From DASXKD01 sp963734725 (GTDB taxonomy: Bacteria; Actinomycetota; Actinomycetes; Streptosporangiales; Streptosporangiaceae): 64,000 nucleotides of DNA. The position numbers and the translations under genes were made by a program. Below are positions 49,335 to 58,560 of this stretch, in pieces (the stretch's first letter is position 1; every line of letters begins with the position of its first letter). The notes beneath the pieces were generated by a model. That model saw only the letters and a program-made list of their open reading frames with translations, made no database searches and was not told where the DNA came from. The stretch is taken from positions 62,001 to 126,000 of the forward strand of contig CAVTIX010000019.1 of NCBI GenBank assembly GCA_963734725.1. Direction: 5' to 3'.

Positions 49335-50879
49335 TCAGTGCCCGGCTGGCGCGGGCTTCTGCGCCGCGCGGCTGGCTCGCTCGGCGGCTGCGGTGATGTT
49401 GCGGAGCATCCCGCCGAATACGGCGCCGTGGAACGGTGCTATGGATCGCCAGTACGCGTGTCCGGCGAGCCCGCGCGGCTGGAAGATAGCCCGCTGGCTG
49501 TAGGTGGTCATGCCGTCATGGTCCCGGCCGACCGCCATTTCGAGCCAGGCCAGGCCGGGCAGCTTCATCTCGGCGCGCAGCCGCAGCAGCGATCCTGGCG
49601 TGATGGCCTCTACCCGCCAGAAATCCAGCGCGTCGCCGGCGAGCAGGTGCCGCGGATCACGCCGGCCGCGGCGCAGCCCGACGCCGCCGGCGAGCCGGTC
49701 GAGCAGCCCGCGTACGGCCCACGCGGCGGGGAAGGAATACCACCCGGTCTCACCGCCGATGCCCTCGATGACCCGCCACAGTGCCGCGGGCGAAGCGCGG
49801 ACGGCACTGATCCGCGCGTCCACATAGAGCGAGCCGCCGGCCCACGACGGGTCGCTGGGCAGCGGGTCGCTGGGAGCGCCGGGCGTGGCGGCCGAGGACC
49901 AGCGGGTGGAGACCGCCCCCTCCCGGGTATGCCGCAGGGCCAAAGCGATGGCACGGTCAACGGGCAGCAGGCCCTCGGGCGGGTCTGGGACGTATGAGGC
50001 GATGTCGTGCTCGGAGCACACGACCTCGTTCCTGAGCGATTCGACCAGCGGCCTGGCCAGGCCGGCCGGCACCGGCGTCACCAGCCCGACCCATAGCGAC
50101 GACAGCCGCGGCGTGAGCAGCGGCACCGGAACCAGTACGCGCGGCCGCAGCCCGGCCACCTCGGAGTAGCGGCGCATCATCTCCGCATACGTCACGACGT
50201 CCGGGCCGCCGATGTCGAAGCGGCGGCTGACGCCCGCAGGCAGCGCCGCACAGCCGACGAGATAACGCAGCACATCACCGACGGCGATTGGCTGGATGCG
50301 GGTTTCCACCCATTTCGGGGTGACCATCACCGGCAGCCGTTCGGTGAGATACCGCAACATCTCGAACGACGCTGACCCGCTGCCAATGATCACGGCAGCC
50401 TGCAGCGCGGCCGCCGGCACGCCACTGGCCAGCAGGATATCCCCGACCTCCGCTCGCGAGCGCAGGTGCGGTGACAGGCCGTTGCCATCACCAGAAACGA
50501 TGCCGCCCAGATACACGATGCGCGTGACACCGGCGGACATGGCGGCCTCGGCGAAGATGGCCGCCGCCGCGCGGTCCCGCTGCTCGAACGACGCGCCCGT
50601 GCCCAGCGAGTGGATCAGGTAATAGGCCACATCCACACTCTCCAGAGCGCGCCGCACCCCGGTCCCCTCCAGTGCGTCGGCCGCTGCGATCTCAACATCG
50701 CCGGACCAGGGCCGGTCACTCAGCTTCCCCGGGTCGCGAGCCATGCACCGGACGGAATACCCCGCGGCGAGCAATTCAGGCACAAGCCGCCCGCCGATGT
50801 AGCCAGATGCCCCGGTGACAAGGCAACGCAACGGCGATGGCCCGGGCCAAGGCGGCGTTGAGGGAGACGATTCGGCCAT
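49335..50879 (-). CDS. NAD(P)-binding epimerase-like protein with DUF2867 domain
   Basis: 514 residues from ATG 50879. An N-terminal Rossmann domain of the atypical/extended SDR type (LRCLVTGASGYIGGRLVPELLAAGYSVRCMARDP; YYLIHSLGTG; RIVYLGGIV) covers residues 18-300. A C-terminal DUF2867 domain follows (GGSLYVDARISAVRASPAALWRVIEGIGGETGWYSFPAAWAVRGLLDRLAGGVGLRRGRRDP...MTTYSQRAIFQPRGLAGHAYW). This two-domain architecture is common in actinomycetes; substrate unknown. It probably shares a transcript with the small membrane gene upstream. Confidence 0.85.
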   Translation of the reverse strand: MAESSPSTPPWPGPSPLRCLVTGASGYIGGRLVPELLAAGYSVRCMARDPGKLSDRPWSGDVEIAAADALEGTGVRRALESVDVAYYLIHSLGTGASFEQRDRAAAAIFAEAAMSAGVTRIVYLGGIVSGDGNGLSPHLRSRAEVGDILLASGVPAAALQAAVIIGSGSASFEMLRYLTERLPVMVTPKWVETRIQPIAVGDVLRYLVGCAALPAGVSRRFDIGGPDVVTYAEMMRRYSEVAGLRPRVLVPVPLLTPRLSSLWVGLVTPVPAGLARPLVESLRNEVVCSEHDIASYVPDPPEGLLPVDRAIALALRHTREGAVSTRWSSAATPGAPSDPLPSDPSWAGGSLYVDARISAVRASPAALWRVIEGIGGETGWYSFPAAWAVRGLLDRLAGGVGLRRGRRDPRHLLAGDALDFWRVEAITPGSLLRLRAEMKLPGLAWLEMAVGRDHDGMTTYSQRAIFQPRGLAGHAYWRSIAPFHGAVFGGMLRNITAAAERASRAAQKPAPAGH

Positions 50880-50899
50880 CTGGCGGTTCCTCACCGGTC

Positions 50900-51099
50900 T
50901 CAGCGTCTGCCCCTGCGGGAGGAGCGCCCGGACACCGCGGTCACCGCCGAATCGGCCCCGTGGAGCAATCTCGCCGTACCGGCGGATGAGTCATGGCGTT
51001 CCGCGGCGACAGCGACGCGATGGACAAGCAACCGGGCCAGCGGCAGCGCGATGGCCAGCAGAGCCACGTCCGCAGCCGGGCAAATAGAAAAACCCACAT
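50900..51099 (-). pseudogene. Small membrane protein gene with frameshift
   Basis: ATG 51099 with AGGGAGG upstream reads MWVFLFARLRTWL. One base short, the message continues in another frame as LLAIALPLARLLVHRVAVAAERHDSSAGTARLL and ADSAVTAVSGRSSRRGRR, ending at 50900. The joined product would be a 65-residue protein with one hydrophobic helix and a basic tail. It lies 20 bases upstream of the SDR gene on the same strand. Confidence 0.5.
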
Positions 51100-51546
51100 G
51101 CTCAGCCTCCCTTCTTCTTCCCGCCTGGAAACCAGCCCCCAGCTGCCCGGGTGGCCAATAGGCGGGGCCTGTTACCGCATTGAGCTGTGCCTCAGCGGCG
51201 TTGCCGGTAGCCAGGTTGGCCGAACAGCCGGGCATGTCTCAATTCGTTTTCACGGCGCTACCCGCCGCGCGGCGCGCTAATCATCATGCCGGCGAGGCTG
51301 GTCCTCGCGCGCTGGGGGGGATGAGTATGACAGCGTGCAGTTCCTGGTGCCGGGCAGGACGGTGATCAGGACTCCTGCCTCCGCCGCCGCCACAGCAGGC
51401 GTGCCGCACCCAGGGCCACATCGCTGGCATTCAGCATCCACGATGCCAGCAACTGATGAGGGGCCCGGCATGGGCTTGGCACCGGGTTTGGTGGCGGGGC
51501 TGGCGGGTAGCCGCCGCCAGATGCCCAACGAACCGGGAGGAGCAGC
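51100..51546. other. Intergenic stretch before the hemerythrin gene
   Basis: About 450 bases between the divergent small membrane gene and the hemerythrin gene. No gene is recognisable. It presumably holds both promoters, but no convincing -35/-10 pair is visible. Confidence 0.4.
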
Positions 51547-52047
51547 ATGTCATCTGATGCCATCGTCGTGTTGAAGGCCGATCACAAGGAGATCCGCAAC
51601 CTGTTCCGGAAGTTCCAAGCCGCCGGGGACAAGGCGATCAAGACGAAAGCCAAGATCGCCGGGCAGTTCATCGAGCTGCTCACGGTGCACACCTACATTG
51701 AAAATGAGGTGATGTACCCCGAGGTGTGCGCGCTGCTGCCCGACCTCAAGGACGAGGTGCTGGAGTCTTACGAAGAACATCACGTGGCCGACGTCTTGTG
51801 CATGGAGCTGGCGGGCATGCCCGCCGGGGCCGAGCGCTTCGACGCCAAGGCCTCGGTGCTGATCGAGAACGTCACCCATCACATCGAGGAGGAAGAACAC
51901 GACTGGTTCCCCAAGGTGCGGGCCGGCCTTGGCCGTAAACAGCTGCAGGAACTCGGGGGCAAGCTGGAGCGGGCCCGAGAGAAGGCGCCGAGGTCGCCGG
52001 CCCAGCCCAGCGCGCTGAAAAAGACGGTCGACGCCATCATCCCCTGA
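51547..52047 (+). CDS. Hemerythrin HHE-domain protein
   Basis: 166 residues with GGGAGGAGC ahead of the ATG. Di-iron ligands are recognisable: His in LKADHKEIRNLF, His and Glu in VHTYIENEVMYPEV, HH in SYEEHHVADVL, and HH plus E/D in THHIEEEEHDWFPKV. It is predicted to bind O2 or NO or to act in redox or iron stress. The Lys/Pro-rich tail is disordered. It is monocistronic by appearance. Confidence 0.9.
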   Translation: MSSDAIVVLKADHKEIRNLFRKFQAAGDKAIKTKAKIAGQFIELLTVHTYIENEVMYPEVCALLPDLKDEVLESYEEHHVADVLCMELAGMPAGAERFDAKASVLIENVTHHIEEEEHDWFPKVRAGLGRKQLQELGGKLERAREKAPRSPAQPSALKKTVDAIIP

Positions 52048-52704
52048 CGGGCAATACGCCTGTTCCCAGCGCAGACGGCGAGCCGCGCGCGTCGTTCCGG
52101 CGTATGCACTGCCCAAGAGGGCATCCGCCCCTCTCGCACCACACAGCCCGCCCCGTGAGCGTGCCGGCAGCACCTGAACGCGGCCCGATCCTTGCCGGAC
52201 ATGGCCTGGATCGCCGGCGGCGAGTGGCGAGCCTTGTGACGCACAGCGGATGAGGCTTGCATCCCGCCTCCATGCCCGGATTTCAGTGTGTGGGCGCCGG
52301 CCTGGGTTTGTTCGGGTGAGCACGGGCAGTTTGCCACGGTCCGTCTTCGGGCGGGAGGGAGCCACGACGGACACAGGCATGAAAGAACCTGCGAAGACCA
52401 GCAAGCCACAGGCGAGGGACGGGCCAGCGCGGCCCGGGTCACATCGGGGAGCCTGGCCGCCGGAGCGAAATTCGCCGGCTGCCTAGCCGCGCCACGATAG
52501 GCGTCCAGCACATGCAGGGATGGCCCGCACCTGGACGTCGGTTCCGGCAAGCTTCGCGGTGCCGTGGCAGCGCACGACAACCACTGAGGCACAGGAATCC
52601 AGCGGCGGCCCCGGCCCCTCGCTCGGCTGAGCATCCACCGCTCGTAGCCGATAAGCAATCTCCCCTCCCGGCCATCAGCAGCCTGCGCGGGGGCGAGCTG
52701 TCGT
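52048..52704. other. Gene-poor stretch upstream of the SAP-domain gene
   Basis: About 650 bases with only antisense or short spurious frames. No RNA gene or transposon end is recognised. The operator pair lies at its right edge. Confidence 0.4.
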
Positions 52705-52738
52705 TAACTATAGTATGCACTCTCGCGTACTATAGTTA
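52705..52738. promoter_or_regulatory. Perfect inverted-repeat operator with two ACTATAGT palindromes
   Basis: TAACTATAGTA (52705-52715) and TACTATAGTTA (52728-52738) are perfect complements separated by 12 bases. Each arm contains the self-palindrome ACTATAGT; the two centres are 23 bases apart, about two helical turns, so two dimers could bind the same face. It ends 34 bases before the SAP-domain gene. TATCAT or CATACT just downstream could be the -10. Confidence 0.65.
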
Positions 52739-52772
52739 GCATATCATACTCAAGCAGCACGAAGGGATGCAC

Positions 52773-53336
52773 ATGACAAGCATGACCAGGCAGTACAGCG
52801 CCGCGGCGAGCCGCGCGCGCAATGCCGTGGACAAGACCGCTGACGTCTGGACGGACGGGGCGCGGACGGTGACGGGCCGGCTTCCCGGGTTGCCGCAGCT
52901 CGACCTGGTCCCGGCCGTGGAACGCTACTTCGGCCTCGTGCAGCGCACGGTTGACATCAACCGCCGCCTCGCCGTCAGGTGGGCCGAGGCGGCGGGCACG
53001 CTGTCCGGCGCAGCCCGCGAGAAGGCCGGGTCGGCCGGTGAGGCCATGCGGGGAAAGGCCGCGGCGGCCGGTGACATCGCGCGCGAGCAGGCGGTGAAGG
53101 CTGAGCTGGCCGCCCGCGAGCAGGCCGCCAAGGCCGATCGGGCTGAGAAGCAGCTGGCCCGCCAGGCCCGTCAGGCCGAGCGCGAGCACGCCAGGCGGGC
53201 ACACGGAAGGGCCCGCCGGCGCTACGAAGGCCTGCCCAAGGCCCAGCTGAGCGACCTGCTGGCCAAGCGGGGCCTGCCCAAGACCGGCAACATAGACGAG
53301 CTCATTGAGCGCCTTGTCGAGGCAGACGGCAGGTAA
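52773..53336 (+). CDS. HBHA-like coiled-coil protein with C-terminal SAP domain
   Basis: 187 residues from ATG 52773 (GAAGGG six bases upstream; ATG 52767 is possible). Residues 1-75 (LPGLPQLDLVPAVERYFGLVQRTVDINRRLAVRWAEA) resemble the start of heparin-binding hemagglutinin/phasin-like helical proteins. Residues 75-150 are an Ala/Lys/Arg/Glu coiled coil. The end (YEGLPKAQLSDLLAKRGLPKTGNIDELIERLVEADG) is a SAP motif, a helix-extension-helix that binds DNA. It is therefore a likely nucleoid- or DNA-associated structural protein. It sits under the palindromic operator. Confidence 0.7.
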   Translation: MTSMTRQYSAAASRARNAVDKTADVWTDGARTVTGRLPGLPQLDLVPAVERYFGLVQRTVDINRRLAVRWAEAAGTLSGAAREKAGSAGEAMRGKAAAAGDIAREQAVKAELAAREQAAKADRAEKQLARQARQAEREHARRAHGRARRRYEGLPKAQLSDLLAKRGLPKTGNIDELIERLVEADGR

Positions 53337-53861
53337 TGCCCCCCACCCATCCGGGGGATGCCGGCACTGGCGACGGAAATTGGCCAGGCGCCTCTTCACT
53401 TATTCTTTCACCTCATAACCCGACCGGGCGGGACCTTCGATCACTAAGGCCTGAACTCGCGCCCTCCGGATCGGGACGGTGTATGCGCGCGCGATCGAGT
53501 TGCTGGAGCAGGGCACGGACACGCTTGAGCGCAGTCGGCGACCCCGCTGAGACCCAGCGCCCCTGGCAGCCACGATCCGGAACCTGCGTGGATCAACCTT
53601 CGCTGCGGTGGTGGCCCAAACCGGGAGACCTCCGGCGGGGCCGCTCCGGCTAACACCCTTCCGGCTCAGCCGACGCTACGCGCTGCCCCTACCCGAAAAT
53701 GTCGGTGCAGGTGACCGAGGCACCGAGCTTGGCCAAGATCGCGTGGACCTGGTGCTTGCAGCTGCCCGGGGCCGTACCCGCTTGACCCGGTAACGCGTCA
53801 GCTCCCGCAGATCGCGGATCTGCGGCGGGGCGGCCGACACAATAAAACTGAGGGCGCCTGG
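53337..53861. other. Gene-free stretch
   Basis: 525 bases after the SAP-domain gene with no supported gene. Short frames here lack conserved motifs and ribosome sites. Confidence 0.4.
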
Positions 53862-53978
53862 TCAATGCTTCACGGCATTCTTGGCTTTCTTCCCTTTGTG
53901 CTTGACCTTGCCGGCATCTTTCTTGGTCTTTCTCTTAACTGCCTTAGCCTTGTTCTTAGCCTTGTTGCCCGGACCCAT
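53862..53978 (-). CDS. Very basic 38-residue protein, CsbD-like
   Basis: ATG 53978 with AGGAG at good spacing gives GPGNKAKNKAKAVKRKTKKDAGKV and KHKGKKAKNAVKH. The K-x-K-N-K-x-K pattern and small size resemble CsbD stress proteins but with far more Lys; it could also be a nucleic-acid compactor. Upstream in-frame codons to 54080 lack a ribosome site. Confidence 0.55.
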   Translation of the reverse strand: MGPGNKAKNKAKAVKRKTKKDAGKVKHKGKKAKNAVKH

Positions 53979-54599
53979 GACCGGCTCCTTATCGTCCGGC
54001 AGCACCAGCGCTGCCATATACGGACCGCGTTCCCAGCTGAGCTGCCGGAGACGCGGCGCTCCGATTGCTTCAGGTTCCACGTCGGCTGAAGCTCAAACCT
54101 TCCAGCTATCACGTCGCCAGCTCTTTCGCATCTCTGGTACCGGGCCAGCGCAGGAAGGCTCCGCACCCTGAAGGCCGGACGTGGCAAAAACAAGCAGCCA
54201 GAGACCGCGGACCTCGCTGGTCACCGACCCGAACCCAAGATCGCGGCACCGTGTGAACAAGATGGCTCCGGCGATGCAGCCAGAACGCCCATCACGCGCG
54301 CTGAGACGGCCACCAGACCAACCATGACCGGCACGCCTGACGGCGGGTAACTTGCGCGCTGACTGCGGACCAGCCTCAGTCACTAGGCGTGATCCGGCCC
54401 GGACCCAGCGCGCGACCGGATCGCTGATGACGCGCTGCCGGTTCACGACCAGGTACCTCTAGGGTGACTGGTGCAGAGCCAGGGGGTCGGCAAAGTCTTT
54501 GAGGGGTGACACGGGACTGACGATGAGCAGGTAGCGCGGGCATGGCCCGGGTGTTGATCATGGCGGTTGCTGAGACCTGCCAGATCATCCCGAGGGACC
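53979..54599. other. Gap with left flank of an ISAs1-type element
   Basis: No gene is supported. GGGGGTCGGCAAAGTC near 54483-54498 looks like an ISAs1-family left end, about 100 bases before the transposase start. No matching right inverted repeat was found after 55761. Confidence 0.35.
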
Positions 54600-55761
54600 A
54601 TGCCCGCCTTGTCATCATCACCGATTGACCCTGTCATCGGCCACCTTGCTGACCTTGCTGAAGATGCCGCGGAAGACCCGCCGGGGTTGCTGGCGGTGCT
54701 GGCCCGGGTGGCTGACCCGCGGCGCCGGCGGGGGGTGCGCCACCGCCTGGCGGTGATCTTGGGGCTGGCGGTGTGCGCGGTGCTGGCCGGGGCACGCTCG
54801 TTCACCGCGATCGCCGAGTGGGGCCGCCGACGCCGATGCGCAGACCCTGGCCGAGCTGGGGGTGACCAGCGCGGTGCCCTCGGAATCAACGTTTCGCCGG
54901 ACCCTGCAGCGCCTGGACGCGGACGCCTTCGATGACCTGGCCGGCCGGTGGGCAGCCCAGCGCGCCGCGCCCGGGCCGAAACAGCGGCGGGTGATCGCGG
55001 TGGACGGCAAGACCTTACGCGGCTCCAGCCATGGCCAGGAGAACGGCCGCCACCTGCTGGCGGCCTTCGATCATGCGCACGGCGTGGTGCTGGGGCAAGT
55101 GGAGGTGGGCGCCCAGACCAATGAGATTCCCCTGTTCCCCGCGCTGCTGGACCGCATTGACATCACCGGCGCCGTCATCACCGCCGATGCCCTGCATGCC
55201 CAGCGTGACCATGCCACCTACCTGGCCAGGCGCGGCGCTGAGTACCTGCTGATCATCAAGCGCAACCAGCCGAACCTCTATGCCCAGCTTGCCGCCCTGC
55301 CCTGGCGCGACGTGCCGGTGGCCTATGACAAGCGGGAACGCGGCCACGGCCGCACCGAGCGGCGCACCCTCAAGATCACCTCCGTCAAGGCCGGGCTGGC
55401 TTTCCCCTGCGCCGTTCAGGCCATCCAGATCGTGCGCCGCCGCAAGGTGAAAGGCAAATGGTCGCGCCAAACCTGCTACGCGGTCACCTCGCTAACCGTC
55501 ATCCAGGCCAGCCACGCCCAGCTCGCGGCCATCATCCGCGGCCACTGGGGCATCGAAGACCGGCTGCACTGGGTCCGCGACATGGACTTCGGCGAAGACA
55601 GCTCCCAAGCCCGCACCGCCAGCGGGCCACGCATCATGGCCAGCCTGCGCAACCTGGTCATCACCATCATCCGGCTGGCCGGTGCCACCAGCATCGCCAC
55701 CGCCTTGCGCTACCACGCCCGCCGGCCCACCCGCCCACTGCGGACGATCATGAAGTGCTAG
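54600..55761 (+). mobile_element. ISAs1-family transposase, frameshifted
   Basis: The first frame from ATG 54600 (PALSSSPIDPVIGHLADLAED...LLAVLARVADPRRRRGVRHRLAVILGLAVCAVLAGARSFTAIAEW) is the family N-terminus. Near 54825 the frame must shift to continue ADADAQTLAELGVTSAVPSESTFRRTLQRLD. The rest, to 55761, is complete, including VIAVDGKTLRGS, VITADALHAQRDHATYLARRGAEYLLIIKRNQPNLY, and IRGHWGIEDRLHWVRDMDFGEDSSQARTASGPRIMASLRNLVI with the DDE residues. The break makes it inactive unless it is a sequencing error. Confidence 0.85.
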
Positions 55762-55894
55762 AGCCGCGGCTAACAACGTCTGCCTGCTTTCCAAGCGGCG
55801 CAACATCTCGGCCCCGGGCTTGGCCTGCGGCTGCCTTGACGTGGGGTGAGCCCGGCTCGGTGGCTGGACTGTCAGCAGGGCGTGCCACGCTGGG

Positions 55895-56587
55895 ATGGTG
55901 AGCGCTCTTGCTACCCGGCGATGGCTGGATGAGGGAACAGCCTGGTTCGCTGTCAGTGGTATCGGCCCCGACCTGGCCGGGGCCGCAGCGCAGGTGCTGA
56001 TGGGCTATGAGCACGCTGGGCCGCAGTGGCAGCGCGGTTACCCGGCCGGCGCGCCGCACCTAGAGCAGGCATGGCAGAACTTCGCCCGTGACATCGAGGC
56101 GGTGCTGCGTCAGGCTGCGCGGCTGGACCCGGTTCCGTGGCGTGATGCGCTGCGCGAGGTCTGCCAGCGCACGAGCGGCCAGCCGGTTGACTGGTGGCTC
56201 ACCGGCAGCGCGGCGCTGGCCGTGCGCGGTGCCCCGGTCGAACCAGGCGACCTGGACCTGGTCTGCGATGCGCAGGGCGCGACCGTGCTTGGTGACCTGT
56301 TCTGCGACACGCTGATCGAGCCGGTCGTTCACGCCGGCGAGGAGTGGGTCAGTGACTGGTGGGGCCGCGCCTTTTGCGGTGCCAGGATCGAGTGGATCGG
56401 CGGCGCCCGGCACTTCGTGGATGAGCCGCTGCCGGTCGACTTCGGGCCGGTGGCCGCCTCGCGGCTGGAGACTGTGACCTGCGGCGGCTGGCCGGTCAGG
56501 GTGCCGCCGCTGGACCTGCAGCGGACTGTCAGCCAGCGCCGCGGGCTTGCTGACCGGGTGGCCATGATCGACACCCTCGTGCCGTAG
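55895..56587 (+). CDS. Nucleotidyltransferase-fold protein of unknown role
   Basis: 230 residues. The motif WWLTGSAALAVRGAPVEPGDLDLVCD (GS followed by DxD) is that of MNT/AbiEii-like nucleotidyltransferases, in residues 98-125. The N-terminal third is helical and the C-terminal part (ARIEWIGGARHFVDEPLPVDFGPVAASRLETV) completes the fold with a possible third carboxylate. No toxin or antitoxin partner is next to it: upstream is the IS, downstream an IS630 relic. It may be an orphan of a defence or TA locus, or a housekeeping enzyme. Confidence 0.6.
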   Translation: MVSALATRRWLDEGTAWFAVSGIGPDLAGAAAQVLMGYEHAGPQWQRGYPAGAPHLEQAWQNFARDIEAVLRQAARLDPVPWRDALREVCQRTSGQPVDWWLTGSAALAVRGAPVEPGDLDLVCDAQGATVLGDLFCDTLIEPVVHAGEEWVSDWWGRAFCGARIEWIGGARHFVDEPLPVDFGPVAASRLETVTCGGWPVRVPPLDLQRTVSQRRGLADRVAMIDTLVP

Positions 56588-56646
56588 CAAGCCAGCCCTG
56601 CGTCGCTGGCTCAGCCGGGCACCTCACCCGCCAGGAGCAGGGCAGC

Positions 56647-56733
56647 ATGATCCGCCGGCACATCATCTAGCGCAACAACAACGCCTACAACGAACGGCTC
56701 CGCCGCATCATCGACCGAGCAAACGTAGCTTGA
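56647..56733 (+). mobile_element. IS630-type transposase C-terminal scrap
   Basis: MIRRHII-stop-RNNNAYNERLRRIIDRANVA: the terminal segment of IS630-family transposases (IRWRNRHAYDERLRRIV), with an in-frame TAG at the eighth codon. The rest is gone. Confidence 0.6.
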
Positions 56734-57689
56734 TGCGGCACCAGTTGACTTTGCCGGGTCCCTGGGTGCAGAGCAGCCAGTTTATGGATCGAATCTTGCC
56801 GTCGTCAGCCGACTCTCACCATTACCGCCGCCCTGGTCCGAGGAAACAGAGAAGGATCCGGAAGGCGCAGGCCAATGCTCCGATCTGTAAACGAATTTGC
56901 AAACCGGGCGCGGTGAAACAGAGCGAGACAGGAGAGACCGGGGTGGCCAAGCGCACCGTGGCCTGCCACATCGCCCAAGCTCATCGCCTCCGGGGGAGAC
57001 TGCCTGAGACGGCAGAGCCGTGCGTCGTACGGCTCATAACCCATAGGCAGCAGAACGTGCGGTGAGATCACACCGGCGTGTGTCGCCGACTGGCGGCCCG
57101 CCGCCGCCGAACAGATAATCTGCGCGCCCCCACCACCGGTCGGCATCGGCCAGCTGGAAGCGAATAATCGCCGATAGCCGCAGCCCGCGCAGGCTCAAGG
57201 TCACTTTTTGTGATTTGTCCTGCTCATGGTTCACGCATGGTGAGTGCCATAAGCCCCGCGACGGTGGCCGGTGAAGCGCGGGTGGTTCCAGGGGCGGGCG
57301 GCGACCGATGCGGGCTCCGGTCGGCCAGCGAATCCGTATTCCATTCCGTATTCCTGCTGAGACGGGAATGGGTCGGTGAGTCGTCTTCCGCTGGGTATGG
57401 CGGTATTGGACCTTCCGGCGGACTCCCAGACTGATACAGGTCTGAGCCTGTCAAACAATATTTCGCGGGGTGGCCGCGGAGATGGTGGGCGTGTTCGCGC
57501 GTATGTGTGTATGAGTCAACGTCCAGCCATATCCGCGCGGGGGCGGCCGGCGTGTGGCGCTGTGCGCGGCGGACGGGGCCGGGGACGGTCAAGGTCAGCA
57601 GGAGCGTCGCGGATAAGGGCTTACGGCGCGCTCGCCCGGGACGCCAAGCCTGCCCGGCGGCCCAGCGAGGCGGGGGCCTTGCCTGTGGC
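56734..57689. other. Gene-poor accessory DNA
   Basis: About 950 bases with no supported gene. A hairpin GAGCCGT-N7-ACGGCTC lies near 57014-57034. A 66-codon frame on the minus strand at 57034-57234 has no clear ribosome site. Base composition is lower in GC near 56850-56920. Confidence 0.35.
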
Positions 57690-57860
57690 GGGACCATGGC
57701 CGCGCGCTGGTGCGCCGCCAGGATGCTCGAAGCCGATCACCAGTTCCGCCGCGTCAACGGCCACCTGCACCTGCTGAAACTCCGCGCCGCTCAGCCGCTC
57801 GAAGACCACTTCAAGAATGTCAGAACCGCGAGCCAGAATGAGGACCAGCAAGCGGCATGA
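57690..57860 (+). mobile_element. Probable transposase C-terminal remnant
   Basis: RWCAARMLEADHQFRRVNGHLHLLKLR followed by a short tail SQNEDQQAA at 57860 resembles the ends of actinobacterial DDE transposases. Family assignment is uncertain. No upstream catalytic part is present. Confidence 0.35.
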
Positions 57861-58016
57861 TGAATCACCGGGGCCGCCACCGAAATCTTACGGGACTCGG
57901 GACAACCTCGGTGCTGGTGACGGCCACGGAGGCCACCGGGTGGTGTACCGGTGCTGCCTGGCCCCCTGGCAGCTAGCGCAGGATGGGAGGAACGCACAGT
58001 TCAGGTAGATGCCTGA

Positions 58017-58166
58017 TGGCCAAACGGCAAGCCCTGGTCCTGGCCGCCTGGTGAACCTCTGTGCCCCGCCGATGACATCGACACCGCAGTAGAGAAGATC
58101 GGGCACGTGCTGGCGTCCCAGAGCGATCCGGGCGTGATGGGGATACGGAGGCAGTCCGATGCATGA
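58017..58166 (+). pseudogene. Gene fragment overlapping the next ORF
   Basis: The frame WPNGKPWSWPPGEPLCPADDIDTAVEKIGHVLASQSDPGVMGIRRQSDA has protein-like composition. It begins right after a TGA, without a start codon, and its stop overlaps the next ATG by eight bases, as in a coupled gene pair. Likely the tail of a lost gene. Confidence 0.35.
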
Positions 58167-58560
58167 CATCATCGGCGACATCATCGACTGGGACCAGGCG
58201 CACAAGGCGTATCTGGCTGGCAAGGGCCAGACAGGCCAGCGGTACAACGAGCGACTGGAAGCAGCCGAGCAGATGGCTGAGATCGAGGCCCGATGGCAGC
58301 ATCTGCCCGGCGGGTTCCACGGCGAGCGAAAGCGAATCAAGATCCACATCCAGGCTGTCGCGGATGCCGGGCCGTCGATGGGCAGCGAAGAACTATGCTG
58401 GCTGGCCATCGCCGCCGCATCTGCCTGGGTGCCCAGTTCAGCATCCGCTGCGGCAGCATCGCTCCGGTCACGGGCGCACTCCAGTCGCCGTTCCGCTGCG
58501 ATCCGAGCGCCTGGAACCGCTTCTGCGCTTATCTCTGGCATGCCGGACACCAGAACCTGA
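58159..58560 (+). CDS. Hypothetical protein, charged N-terminal half
   Basis: 133 residues with GGAGG upstream of ATG 58159. Residues 1-75 (HDIIGDIIDWDQAHKAYLAGKGQTGQRYNERLEAAEQMAEIEARWQHLPGGFHGERKRIKIHIQAV) look like a folded protein; the tail is Ala/Ser/Arg-rich. It overlaps the 3' end of the convergent nei gene by 32 bases, so the tail may be readthrough into antisense. Function unknown. Confidence 0.45.
   Translation: MHDIIGDIIDWDQAHKAYLAGKGQTGQRYNERLEAAEQMAEIEARWQHLPGGFHGERKRIKIHIQAVADAGPSMGSEELCWLAIAAASAWVPSSASAAAASLRSRAHSSRRSAAIRAPGTASALISGMPDTRT

Noticed and set aside
57000..57040. Possible group II intron domain
   Set aside because: Only one hairpin (GAGCCGT/ACGGCTC); no domain V, no reverse transcriptase.
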